Shown here in pieces: positions 1 through 9,909 of a stretch of DNA of 18,466 bases. Origin of the DNA: an uncultured Collinsella sp. (GTDB lineage Bacteria > Actinomycetota > Coriobacteriia > Coriobacteriales > Coriobacteriaceae); NCBI GenBank assembly GCA_902495265.1, contig CABUWR010000004.1, forward strand, positions 1 to 18,466. Reading direction: 5' to 3'. The notes under the pieces were generated by a model. The model worked only from the letters and a program-made list of their open reading frames with translations, had not been told where the DNA came from and did not search any database. Each line of letters begins with the position of its first letter. Position 1 is the first letter of the stretch. The translations under genes were made by a program, and so were the position numbers.

Positions 1-33
1 CATTGGAACACGAGGAGGCGCCAGGTTAAACTG

Positions 34-72
34 AAGGGACTGACCCCGGAGGAGTTCCGGAGACAGTCCCTT
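34..72. repeat. Nested inverted repeat downstream of nifJ, possible terminator
   Basis: AAGGGACTG (34-42) is the exact reverse complement of CAGTCCCTT (64-72), and inside it CCGGA (46-50) pairs with TCCGG (56-60). The result is a nested hairpin about 39 nt long. It lies about 120 nt beyond the nifJ stop. On the minus-strand transcript it is followed by CAGTTTAACC, which is a poor U-tract, so it may be a weak or Rho-assisted terminator or a palindromic extragenic element. The word CAGTCCC recurs at 4107-4113 and 4174-4180, both intergenic, which hints at a repeat family. The rest of 1-191 shows no gene. Confidence 0.5.
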
Positions 73-191
73 GCGGCGTAGTTCTTATTTAAGCCGTCCA
101 GGTTTTGGGGTGCAGTTCAGTGCGCAGCGGGGGTTCTTTCATGTCCGAGGACGTCCGCGAAGGTCAGCCCTCAGATCCTGCGGTGAGAGAC

Positions 192-3730
<3,539 letters not shown>

Positions 3731-3731
<1 letters not shown>

Positions 3732-3758
3732 ATACCCCTCTCCTCTCATATAGGTATA
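3731..3758 (-). promoter_or_regulatory. nifJ ribosome binding site in the loop of a small inverted repeat
   Basis: The purine-rich Shine-Dalgarno stretch (GAGGAGAGG in the transcript) ends about 6-8 nt before the nifJ ATG and fixes that start. It is flanked by a perfect 6-bp inverted repeat: GGTATA at 3753-3758 and TATACC at 3731-3736, the latter touching the first base of the start codon. In RNA this places the ribosome site in a 16-nt loop. The stem is AU-rich and weak, so the repeat is certain but any regulatory role is inference. Confidence 0.5.
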
Positions 3759-3763
3759 CAGGC

Positions 3764-3779
3764 CCCGGCGATCGCCGGG
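3764..3779. promoter_or_regulatory. 16-bp perfect palindrome in the nifJ leader
   Basis: CCCGGCGATCGCCGGG is a perfect self-complementary 16-mer, 33 bp upstream of the nifJ start codon and just ahead of its ribosome binding site. It could be an operator for a dimeric regulator or a GC-rich RNA hairpin that shields or exposes the ribosome site. No regulator is recognisable from the sequence, and chance formation in GC-rich DNA is possible. Confidence 0.4.
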
Positions 3780-4130
3780 ATATTGGCGTGATGGGATTTT
3801 CGTTGTTGCTTCCAATCATCTGGCAGGCGGACTCAGCAGCAGGTACATGGCGTGGAGAGAAGGCATGCCAAGGCGAGGAGGGCTGCACGCGCTCCACAGG
3901 CCCAGCTACCCGTCTTGCACATGACCGAGCGCCGCAAAGGCCGCATGTCGGATGCTCCCGGGCACGCCCCGGCGATGGGAAGCGCCCGCAACGGAAATCC
4001 GCATGCGGGTTTATTGTACCCCGCCGTCAAGCCATATTTCGGCAAATATAGGTGGCCGGTAAAGGTTTACCTCGGGTGACTATTGTGCGCCCGGCACCGA
4101 CGGACACAGTCCCCTGGAACCCCACAGCAG
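3780..4130. other. Intergenic leader upstream of nifJ, no gene recognised
   Basis: About 350 bases lie between the nifJ palindrome and the 63-bp repeat. The short reading frames here have no ribosome binding site, no conserved-looking sequence and biased Cys/Arg/Pro composition, so they are not called. The stretch 4013-4018 reads TACAAT on the minus strand and is a plausible -10 for nifJ. It would give a 5' leader of roughly 280 nt, but no matching -35 is at the right distance (TTGACG lies only 6 nt upstream). No known riboswitch was recognised. Confidence 0.4.
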
Positions 4131-4193
4131 TTGCGGTGAAATAGGGAGTGTTTTTGCTGTTAACGGCCTTAATCAGTCCCTATTTCACCGCAA
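4131..4193. repeat. 63-bp palindromic element with 17-bp perfect arms
   Basis: TTGCGGTGAAATAGGGA (4131-4147) is the exact reverse complement of TCCCTATTTCACCGCAA (4177-4193). One mismatch inside is followed by two more pairs, and the centre contains GTTAAC and TTAA words that add partial symmetry. The element begins 18 nt beyond the stop of the FHA gene (minus strand) and lies upstream of nifJ. It has no U-tract on either side, so it is not a classical intrinsic terminator. It could be a REP/MITE-like repeat or a structured transcription block between the two units. No coding content is present. Confidence 0.7.
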
Positions 4194-4211
4194 GTTATTT
4201 GGGGGGATGAG

Positions 4212-5150
4212 TTAGAGGGCGCCGAGGAGGATGGCGTAGGTAGTGGATTCGCCGAGTTTGAGCTCGTCGCCGGGGTTGAGCTGGGCGGAGCGGCCAGGCT
4301 CTACTTGAATACACACGCTTGTGGCCCCGTTTACCACCACGGTGCCGTTCGTGGACGACAGGTCCTCGACAAACCATGCGCCAGAATCGTCGCACCAGAT
4401 ATGGGCATGGCGGGCCGAGACGTCGTCGCCGACGTCGGTGATGTCGCCCTCCCCCGTTGCCAGCGCGCCGATCTCGACGCCTTCCTCACTCGGCTGAATC
4501 CAGCGCGGGGCGCTCACCACGTAGCCGTTTTGCACGCGCAGCAGTCCCAGCGGATGCGCTGGCGCGACCTCGTGCTCGCCCGCGACCGAAGATGTGCTCA
4601 GCGAGCGCGGCGTCGACGTGGCGCCGCCACAGGTCGCATGAGCGTAGTCGATGGCATAGGTCACCGACGAACGGACATCTGCCGAGCAACCCACGGCGAC
4701 AAACAGCACCAGGATGGCCTCGGCGCGCTCGGCGGGCATGAGCTCAGCCGCCTGCGACAGGCGCTCGAGCGCATTGCGATAGAGATTCGTGTCCTGATGG
4801 CATTCCTCGAGCGCCCGCACCATGGGCTCGCCAGCGGGGCCGCACACCATATTGGTCACGGCCGCGGCGTCCATGGGATTGCGACGGCGCAGGGCCAGCT
4901 GCGACATAATGCGCGCGGCCGAGGTGCCGTAATCGGCAAAATAACGTTCCTGCAGCGTGCCGACCGGCGCGCGCACGATAAAGCGCGAAACCCAGGAGCG
5001 ATCGGCGGCACGGCTCTGCGGACTACGGCCGTCGGCGAGCGGGCGGCTCGAGAGCACCAGGCCGCACAGTTCGATATGGCTCAGGTGCGCTGCGCGCTTA
5101 AAGATGTCAAACATTGCCCCGCACGGGGTGAGCTCAGCTTGAGAAGCCAT
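4212..5150 (-). CDS. FHA domain protein with helical N-terminal region
   Basis: The predicted cytoplasmic protein is 312 aa with no signal peptide or membrane helix. Residues about 205-312 form a forkhead-associated domain, which in this family binds phosphothreonine peptides. Motifs seen are SARHAHI (S245, H248), EDLSSTNGT (N268) and the closing LNPGDELKLG. The usual Gly-Arg at the third strand is IGA (227-229), so the arginine that normally contacts phosphate is absent at that position. Residues about 12-175 are Ala/Leu/Glu-rich and look helical, and I do not recognise a family there. AAGGAGG lies 8 nt before the ATG, supporting this start. The gene begins 3 bp after the kinase stop, so it is translationally linked to the kinase, and it is the last gene of the unit. 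It is probably a reader or effector of the upstream kinase, and the kinase-reader link is inferred from context. Confidence 0.85.
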   Translation of the reverse strand: MASQAELTPCGAMFDIFKRAAHLSHIELCGLVLSSRPLADGRSPQSRAADRSWVSRFIVRAPVGTLQERYFADYGTSAARIMSQLALRRRNPMDAAAVTNMVCGPAGEPMVRALEECHQDTNLYRNALERLSQAAELMPAERAEAILVLFVAVGCSADVRSSVTYAIDYAHATCGGATSTPRSLSTSSVAGEHEVAPAHPLGLLRVQNGYVVSAPRWIQPSEEGVEIGALATGEGDITDVGDDVSARHAHIWCDDSGAWFVEDLSSTNGTVVVNGATSVCIQVEPGRSAQLNPGDELKLGESTTYAILLGAL

Positions 5151-5153
5151 GGC

Positions 5154-6995
5154 TTAGCCCTCCTTGGTCGCAGAGATCGTGTCGGATACTTCGGCCGACC
5201 CGCCAAAGGTGCGGGCAGCCGCGGCTCCGCCGGCAAGCGGCGTCGCCATAGGAATTTTCGCACGTCGTGCTGACACGACGGGAGGCTCAAAGGCAAACCC
5301 CATCGCCAGCAAAAACCACGTGAGCGCATAGGTTGCAATTATGGCGGCCACCAGGCCACCCGCCACGGCATGCTGGGAAAACACAGCACATGCGAGTGCG
5401 GCCAGGGCCGGAACCTCGCAGGCAGAAAGGGCCAACACGCCCTGCAGGAATCCCGCACGGCGGTCGCGTGCCAAGGCCCCGGCAGCGATGCCCACCATGC
5501 CCGGCGATGCCAACGCCAGCGCGGCGATAATGGCCGGCAGCTTCCCGGACCACATAAGCGGTCCCACGACGAACGTCACATGGGCGCCCGACGCCAACAG
5601 CGCCGCTGATACCACGACCACAGTCCAAAGCACGCCGCATACCGCCGTCGCACCAACCATCACCGCACGCCGGGCTGTGTGCCCCGATACCTCCATCGGG
5701 CACGGCATGAGCGGCTCGGCGCGAAGCGAGCGGGCGACATTTTGCGCATAGTGGTCGCAAAATGCCGAGAGCGCCGCCTCCACCGCAGCCGGCTCGGGAC
5801 GATCTTCCTGATGGCAGGACAGGCAGGCCATCACCACATCGAACAGCTGAGCGTCGACAAACGCCAGCGCATCGCGCAGGTCCTCGGAATTTGGATCGAG
5901 CCCCAACTGCTGAGCCTGTTCGGCCGCGGCAAGTGCCACATCGGGCTCGCGTCGCAGCAGTTGCGTCAAGTCGCAGCCGGGCGCGTGGGCGCCGACGGGA
6001 TAATCGGGCAGCATATCCATCTTGAGGCAATAAGGGCTGGCGATATCGCGTGTCTTTTTGCGCGAGCCCAAAGTACCCGACGCACCCGGCGCTACTTCGT
6101 ACGGCGCGACACCGGCGATGAGCTCGTAGACCGTACTCGCCGCTGCGTAGACATCGATCGCCGGCGACATGCGAAGCATGCGCAGGTCGGGGATATCGTC
6201 GGTGAGCATCTCGGGCGGGGCGTAGGCCACCGTCGCGCGGCGCAACGTGGCATAGCGCTCGGTAAACGATGCCTTGCCGCCGGCGCCGGCCACCGCAGAG
6301 GCGGGCTCGAGCGCCAGCGACGAGCCAAAGTCGATCAAGCACAGGTCGAAGGTGCCTTCGGCAAGCTGTCGGTCGAGCGGCAGGCGCGCCGTGCGCACCA
6401 TAATATTAGCGGGAGAGATATCGCGATGGACGAACCCCTCGCCTACCAAGCTCATGTGGCAGAGCAGATCGAACAGGTCGCGACCCAGGCGCGCCGCCAC
6501 GAGCGGCGACAGACGCCCGGCATCGTCCACGGCAAGGCGCGGGCGCAGGCGAGCGAGCGTCTCGCCCTCGACCCATTCCATGACAATTGCAGACACACCG
6601 TCGACCTCGCCCCAGCCATAGAGGCGGGGAAAGCCCTTAAGGCCCGAAAGGGCACGATGGCATTCATATTCCTCGCGAAACGCCGCCTTGAACTTGGTGA
6701 CCAGCGCCTCGTGGGCGACATCGTCATCAAATTCGTCGCGCGTTGGCAAGATGAGCTGCTTGAGCGCCACGGCCTCGCCCTGCGCGTTGACGGCACGCGT
6801 CACACGGCCGATACCGCCGCGGCGCATGGTGGCGTCATCGGCAAACAGCATCGTAAAACGGCGCAGGTAGGCGGGAAGCTCGTCCGTGCCCAGGGCGACA
6901 GCCGGCTCAAACCCGTCGACGCGCGCCAGGCGCAGGCCCACCATGGGATCACGGTTGAGCGGCTGGGCTGCCGTAGAAGCGAGGTCGTTCGTCAT
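5154..6995 (-). CDS. Membrane Ser/Thr protein kinase (RD type)
   Basis: This 613-aa Hanks-type protein kinase should transfer phosphate from ATP to Ser/Thr of partner proteins. The catalytic domain spans about residues 45-415. It shows a glycine loop GGIGRV (60-65), VALK with K79, HRDISPANI (H190-D192), IDFG with D222, and AYAPPEM with E262. Residues about 442-567 hold roughly four hydrophobic helices, so the kinase domain is probably cytoplasmic and tethered. There are no PASTA repeats and no large external domain. The start at 6995 is chosen because its ATG overlaps the stop of the preceding gene as ATGA. The longer upstream frame would run into that gene and begins with low-quality Arg-rich sequence. 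The FHA gene follows after 3 bp. The missing sensor domain may be supplied by the anchored protein encoded just upstream (inference). It differs from the window's other kinase in keeping the RD arginine (R191). Confidence 0.93.
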   Translation of the reverse strand: MTNDLASTAAQPLNRDPMVGLRLARVDGFEPAVALGTDELPAYLRRFTMLFADDATMRRGGIGRVTRAVNAQGEAVALKQLILPTRDEFDDDVAHEALVTKFKAAFREEYECHRALSGLKGFPRLYGWGEVDGVSAIVMEWVEGETLARLRPRLAVDDAGRLSPLVAARLGRDLFDLLCHMSLVGEGFVHRDISPANIMVRTARLPLDRQLAEGTFDLCLIDFGSSLALEPASAVAGAGGKASFTERYATLRRATVAYAPPEMLTDDIPDLRMLRMSPAIDVYAAASTVYELIAGVAPYEVAPGASGTLGSRKKTRDIASPYCLKMDMLPDYPVGAHAPGCDLTQLLRREPDVALAAAEQAQQLGLDPNSEDLRDALAFVDAQLFDVVMACLSCHQEDRPEPAAVEAALSAFCDHYAQNVARSLRAEPLMPCPMEVSGHTARRAVMVGATAVCGVLWTVVVVSAALLASGAHVTFVVGPLMWSGKLPAIIAALALASPGMVGIAAGALARDRRAGFLQGVLALSACEVPALAALACAVFSQHAVAGGLVAAIIATYALTWFLLAMGFAFEPPVVSARRAKIPMATPLAGGAAAARTFGGSAEVSDTISATKEG

Positions 6996-7900
6996 AGGGC
7001 GATCGCCGCCACATTGGTGTTGAAGTTGTTGAGCGCGACGTCGTCGTCGCCGTAGTGCCCAACCCATTGACACAGGTTGGTATAGCAGCCCCACAGATTG
7101 GCATACTGCCGATACCACTTAGATTTGGTCGAGAACCTTTGCCGACCGAACTCGGCACGGATAACAAACATATCGTTGGCCAGGGTGTCGCACGGTCCGG
7201 TATCGCCCGTAGCGTTATAGGTCGAAACCACGCTGTTGGCGCGGGCGACATAGCCATCGAGCATGTTGTATTTGGTCACGAGCCAACTGTGAATACTCTC
7301 CTCCTCGGCAGCCGAGAGGCCACCCGAGCCCGCGTCCCCGCCGGTACCGCCGTCCGTCGAGCCACCACTCGAAGATCCACCGCCAGAGGCGGAGCCCGAA
7401 CCGGAACCGCCGTCCGAGCCCGCCGAACCGCTGCCAGAACCGGACCCGTCCGAGCCGCCGGGCTTGCCCGTCTGCTGCGTATCCTGCTCCTTCTGCCGCT
7501 CCGCCTTGTTAACGACAGAAGCCACGCTGTTATTGGAAAGCTTCGTGATGATCTTGGTGTTGGTGAGCACGATGGTCTTGCCGTTTGTCAGCGTGATCTC
7601 GTTGGACGCCTGCTCGCCCTCGTCCGCGGGATCGACGCCAAACACGGTGCGCCCGACCACGCTCGCCCACGCATATCCAGTTGTCGTTCCCAAGTCGCTT
7701 TTGGCCTTGCGCCCAATATGCAGCTCACGCGCAGCATGCGCCTGCACCATGGACGGCACCGTCATGCCATAAGCCGAAACACCGGCTATGACCAGCACGA
7801 GCGAGCAAGACAGCAGCACATACGCCCGAGGCGCCAGGCCCAGTCGGCGTCGCATGCGCACCGCGGCGCCATGCTTTGTCTGAGTGCCCCCGGGCCGCAT
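6992..7900 (-). CDS. Membrane-anchored protein with Gly/Ser linker and exported C-terminal domain
   Basis: I do not recognise the family. The 302-aa product has a basic N-terminus (MRRRLGLAPR, 16-25) followed by one hydrophobic helix (about 26-48), consistent with an uncleaved anchor and an outside C-terminus. Residues about 60-140 contain an Asn/Thr-rich region with the repeated look of LTNGKTIVLTNTK. Residues 146-194 are an almost pure Gly/Ser/Asp linker, and residues 195-302 form a Trp/Tyr-rich domain with C237, C272 and C277. The start at 7900 is set by GGAGGAG (7906-7912) 5 nt upstream. Longer upstream frames cross a terminator-like hairpin and are rejected. The stop overlaps the kinase start by 4 bp, so this is the first gene of a three-gene unit. 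A sensor or ligand-binding partner for the kinase is a reasonable inference, not shown by any motif. Confidence 0.82.
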   Translation of the reverse strand: MRPGGTQTKHGAAVRMRRRLGLAPRAYVLLSCSLVLVIAGVSAYGMTVPSMVQAHAARELHIGRKAKSDLGTTTGYAWASVVGRTVFGVDPADEGEQASNEITLTNGKTIVLTNTKIITKLSNNSVASVVNKAERQKEQDTQQTGKPGGSDGSGSGSGSAGSDGGSGSGSASGGGSSSGGSTDGGTGGDAGSGGLSAAEEESIHSWLVTKYNMLDGYVARANSVVSTYNATGDTGPCDTLANDMFVIRAEFGRQRFSTKSKWYRQYANLWGCYTNLCQWVGHYGDDDVALNNFNTNVAAIAL

Positions 7901-7915
7901 GCGTTCTCCTCCAAC

Positions 7916-7940
7916 AAAAACACGCCGCTTAAAAGCGGCG
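7916..7940 (-). terminator. Terminator-like hairpin immediately ahead of a ribosome binding site
   Basis: On the minus strand CGCCGCTT (7933-7940) pairs with AAGCGGCG (7923-7930) and is followed after TG by five T residues (7916-7920). This is the form of an intrinsic terminator. The ribosome binding site of the 7900 gene begins only 4 nt further on. It may end transcription arriving from recR or act as an attenuator in the leader of the three-gene unit, since no promoter can fit between it and the gene. Confidence 0.6.
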
Positions 7941-7962
7941 CATTCTTTCATATTCACATTTG

Positions 7963-7993
7963 AGTGTATCAGCGAACCCAAAAGGTTGCGCAA
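7963..7993 (-). promoter_or_regulatory. Possible promoter for the kinase/FHA unit
   Basis: Read on the minus strand, TTGCGC (7988-7993) and TACACT (7963-7968) resemble -35 and -10 elements, but the 19-nt spacing is longer than ideal. The -35 lies inside the palindrome GTTGCGCAAC (7985-7994). Transcription from here would pass through the hairpin at 7916-7940 before reaching the first gene. The assignment is weak. Confidence 0.3.
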
Positions 7994-8054
7994 CGAATGG
8001 GCAAATACGAGGCGCAGGCGGACCCATCCACGCGATAAGCGGATGAAAAGCAGG

Positions 8055-8070
8055 TTTGTTGCACAACAAA
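8055..8070. promoter_or_regulatory. 16-bp inverted repeat, possible operator
   Basis: TTTGTTG (8055-8061) and CAACAAA (8064-8070) are exact reverse complements separated by two bases. The site lies between recR and the 7900 gene, about 60 bp upstream (in transcription sense) of the possible promoter. Its AT-rich dyad suits a helix-turn-helix dimer, but no cognate regulator is visible. Confidence 0.3.
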
Positions 8071-8097
8071 TGTATGAACGCGCGCCCAATTATGAGT

Positions 8098-8134
8098 GCC
8101 CCGTGCGGCAGGCCGACGGGACATGCCGTGGGGC
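8098..8134 (-). terminator. GC-rich hairpin just after recR
   Basis: GCCCC and CGGCA (8098-8110) pair with TGCCG and GGGGC (8124-8134) with a small bulge, forming a strong stem 10 nt beyond the recR stop. No T-run follows on the minus strand, so any termination would have to be independent of a U-tract. It may simply protect the 3' end of the dnaX/ybaB/recR transcripts. Confidence 0.4.
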
Positions 8135-8143
8135 TGACGCCGC

Positions 8144-8740
8144 CTAGATCGCGCGGCGGGCCTCGATAGCGCGGCCAAGCGTAAGCTCGTCGGCATACTC
8201 CAAGTCGCCGCCCACGGGAAGGCCGCTCGCAAGACGCGATACCTCAACGCCCAATGGCTTGATGGTGCGAGCAAGGTAGCTCGCCGTAGTCTCGCCCTCG
8301 ATGTTGGGGTTGGTGGCGATAATGACCTCGTGGATGTCCTCGTGGCCCAGGCGCGCCAGCAGCTCGCGGATATGCAGCTGCTCGGGACCGATCTTGTCCA
8401 TGGGGCTGATCACGCCGCCCAGCACATGGTACAGGCCATGGTAGCTGCCCGTGCGCTCGATTGCCTGAACGTCGCGTGGCTCGCCCACCACGCAAATGCG
8501 AGTGGTATCGCGCATCGGATCCTGGCAGATGGAGCACTCGTCGGCCGTGGCGTAGTTAAAGCAACGGCTGCAAAAGTGGACCTCCTGCTTAACCTCCAGG
8601 ATGGCCTCGGCCAGGCGGCGGGCCTCCTCGGCATCGGCCTCGAGCAGGTAATAGGCGATGCGCTGGGCCGACTTGGGACCAATGCCCGGCAGACGACCCA
8701 GCTCATCGAGCAGTTTTTGCAGACTGTGATTCGCACTCAT
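8144..8740 (-). CDS. recR: Recombination mediator protein RecR
   Basis: RecR acts with RecO (and RecF) to load RecA at single-strand gaps during recombinational repair. The 198 aa match the family length. Order of parts: an N-terminal helix-hairpin-helix region ([17 protein letters not shown], about 17-33), a four-cysteine zinc finger (C57, C60, C69, C72), a Toprim domain beginning [11 protein letters not shown] (81-91), and the conserved C-terminal [19 protein letters not shown] (173-191). The start at 8740 gives the standard N-terminus. No clear Shine-Dalgarno is seen upstream, and the gene begins 13 bp after the ybaB stop, so it probably depends on translational coupling with ybaB. Confidence 0.97.
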   Translation of the reverse strand: MSANHSLQKLLDELGRLPGIGPKSAQRIAYYLLEADAEEARRLAEAILEVKQEVHFCSRCFNYATADECSICQDPMRDTTRICVVGEPRDVQAIERTGSYHGLYHVLGGVISPMDKIGPEQLHIRELLARLGHEDIHEVIIATNPNIEGETTASYLARTIKPLGVEVSRLASGLPVGGDLEYADELTLGRAIEARRAI

Positions 8741-8753
8741 ATATATGCGTGTC

Positions 8754-9074
8754 TTAGAACGGCATGCCCGGGATGTTGAGGCCGCCGGTGATGGCGCCCA
8801 TCTGCTTGTTGGCGAGCTCGTTGACGCCGCGGACGGCCTCGTTGACGGCAGCCATGATCATGTCCTGCAGCATATCGACGTCCTCGGGATCGAGGGCATC
8901 GGGATCGATGGTGAGGTTGACGAGCTCCATCTCGCCGTTAACGGTCACCTTGACCATACCGCCGCCGGCAGAGGCGTCGACGGTCTGGGACTTGAGGTTC
9001 TCCTGCGCGGCGGCAAGCTGCTCCTGCATCTTGCGAGCCTGCTTCATCATCTGCTGCATGTTCATACCGGCCAT
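8754..9074 (-). CDS. ybaB: YbaB/EbfC family nucleoid-associated protein
   Basis: This small 106-aa DNA-binding protein belongs to the family that forms dimers on the nucleoid and is commonly encoded between dnaX and recR. The sequence shows the Met/Gln-rich amphipathic N-terminal helix ([17 protein letters not shown]), a central beta segment ([20 protein letters not shown], about 37-56) and a C-terminal helix with [10 protein letters not shown]. The C-terminus ends in a short Gly/Pro tail. AAAGGAG (9080-9086) lies 5 nt before the ATG. recR follows after 13 bp. Here dnaX is not directly adjacent, because a gene of opposite orientation separates them, so ybaB-recR presumably has its own promoter in 9075-9414. 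Confidence 0.95.
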   Translation of the reverse strand: MAGMNMQQMMKQARKMQEQLAAAQENLKSQTVDASAGGGMVKVTVNGEMELVNLTIDPDALDPEDVDMLQDMIMAAVNEAVRGVNELANKQMGAITGGLNIPGMPF

Positions 9075-9236
9075 GATGGCTCCTTTACGTGCGGCCGCGC
9101 GACAAGCTGCAAGGGCAGCCGGGGCGCGGCGGGACTTTCAAACTCAAAAATCGTACCACGGCGAGAGGCCAGCGAGCGGGGCGGTCGCGCTACCTCAGTC
9201 GATATACATGTCCTGGAGTGCAAGTCGCGCCTAAAG

Positions 9237-9271
9237 ATTATGCAAGGTCGAATAATTCGCATCTGCATAAT
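9237..9271. promoter_or_regulatory. 35-bp symmetric dyad, candidate operator
   Basis: ATTATGCA (9237-9244) and TGCATAAT (9264-9271) are exact reverse complements. Centred between them is CGAATAATTCG (9249-9259), itself a near-perfect palindrome, with 4-bp spacers on each side. Outer pairs extend to 9234-9274 with one mismatch. The symmetry of three concentric blocks in a divergent promoter region suggests a regulator binding site controlling ybaB-recR, the 9415 gene, or both. A cruciform or RNA hairpin is the alternative. Confidence 0.5.
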
Positions 9272-9374
9272 ATTGAAAGCTAAATCTTGTAGAGCCGGAA
9301 TCCGACATTTAATGCGTACCACTAAATGGCCAAATGCCGAGCCACTACTCGAGGCGGCGCTCATGACGGCGGGG

Positions 9375-9380
9375 TATAAT
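9375..9380 (+). promoter_or_regulatory. Consensus -10 box for the 9415 gene
   Basis: TATAAT matches the sigma-70 -10 consensus exactly and lies 34 bp upstream of the ATG at 9415, leaving a leader of about 27 nt that contains the ribosome site GGAGG. No recognisable -35 is present 16-18 bp upstream, so an activator may be needed. Confidence 0.5.
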
Positions 9381-9414
9381 CTGATTGCCATAGATAGCAA
9401 TTTGGAGGTGCCCC

Positions 9415-9888
9415 ATGAATGCCCCCGACATGCTCCAGAACATCCGCTCAAAACACCCCGTTGCATATGTGGTTCTCTATCTCTTTGTCGGCTGGGCATT
9501 GCTGGTTGTCATCACCCATGCCATAGCTTTTGGAGCAGAACTGCTGATAGCCAGCTCGGACCAGCCCGTCGTCAAATGGGAAGCGACCGATGAGTGCACC
9601 GACGGAACCCGAACCATTTACTACAACAGCCCGTCCCTCTACCAAGAGTTCAAGGTCAAGATAAAGGGCTCCAAGATTGTCGATGCCGAAATGGGCTCTT
9701 TATTTACAATCGGAGCAACCGTCAACGCCGAGCAAGTCGAGTACACGGACAGCCACGCGACGTATCGTATCGACCTCAGCACCCTAGGCCGACCGTCACG
9801 CACCTGTCTGCTCGAATGCGATATACGCGGTACCGCACTACACATGTCCGAAATACAGATGCGCCCGGACAAAGAGACCCCTTCGTGA
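9415..9888 (+). CDS. Small membrane-anchored protein of unknown function
   Basis: I do not recognise this 157-aa protein. It has a short N-terminal segment, one strong hydrophobic helix (about 17-40) and a polar remainder of about 115 residues, with cysteines near C62 and a CLLEC pair, which probably lies outside the cell. GGAGG sits 6 nt before the ATG and a consensus TATAAT is just upstream, so expression is likely. It converges on dnaX, the two stops being separated by only 21 bp, and diverges from ybaB. Its base and codon use is less GC-biased than its neighbours (more A/T-ending codons, ATA present), and it sits within an otherwise conserved gene order. This suggests later insertion, possibly by horizontal transfer. 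Confidence 0.75.
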   Translation: MNAPDMLQNIRSKHPVAYVVLYLFVGWALLVVITHAIAFGAELLIASSDQPVVKWEATDECTDGTRTIYYNSPSLYQEFKVKIKGSKIVDAEMGSLFTIGATVNAEQVEYTDSHATYRIDLSTLGRPSRTCLLECDIRGTALHMSEIQMRPDKETPS

Positions 9889-9909
9889 GCAGTATGCCCG
9901 CCCGCACGG

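Larger units (their letters stand above)
9075..9414. other. Divergent intergenic region between ybaB and the 157-aa membrane protein gene
   Basis: These 340 bases hold no gene that I can support. The GC-rich half next to ybaB is its leader. The part from about 9231 to 9330 is clearly more AT-rich than its surroundings and contains the dyad at 9237-9271. On the minus strand TACGAT (complement of 9154-9159) is a possible ybaB -10 without a good -35. The plus-strand promoter for the membrane protein gene is at the right end. Confidence 0.5.

Noticed and set aside
34..72. Hairpin as a definite nifJ intrinsic terminator
   Set aside because: The stem is real, but it lies about 120 nt past the stop and lacks a convincing T-run, so it is listed only as an inverted repeat with possible terminator function.
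3788..4079. Short frames on both strands in the nifJ leader (70-87 codons)
   Set aside because: No ribosome sites, one needs a TTG start, and the products are Arg/Pro/Cys-rich without structure. They mutually overlap on both strands.
5679..7055. Plus-strand open frame of 458 codons opposite the left kinase
   Set aside because: Arg/His/Gln-rich shadow of the kinase reading frame with no domain signature and no initiation signal.
7320..7460. Possible short-tandem repeat or CRISPR-like array in the Gly/Ser linker region
   Set aside because: The repetition follows from Gly/Ser/Asp codons of a protein linker. There is no fixed repeat-spacer spacing and the frame is intact.
8745..9593. Plus-strand open frame of 282 codons spanning ybaB and the intergenic region
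   Set aside because: It runs antisense through ybaB and overlaps the better supported 9415 gene in another frame. It has no coherent protein features.
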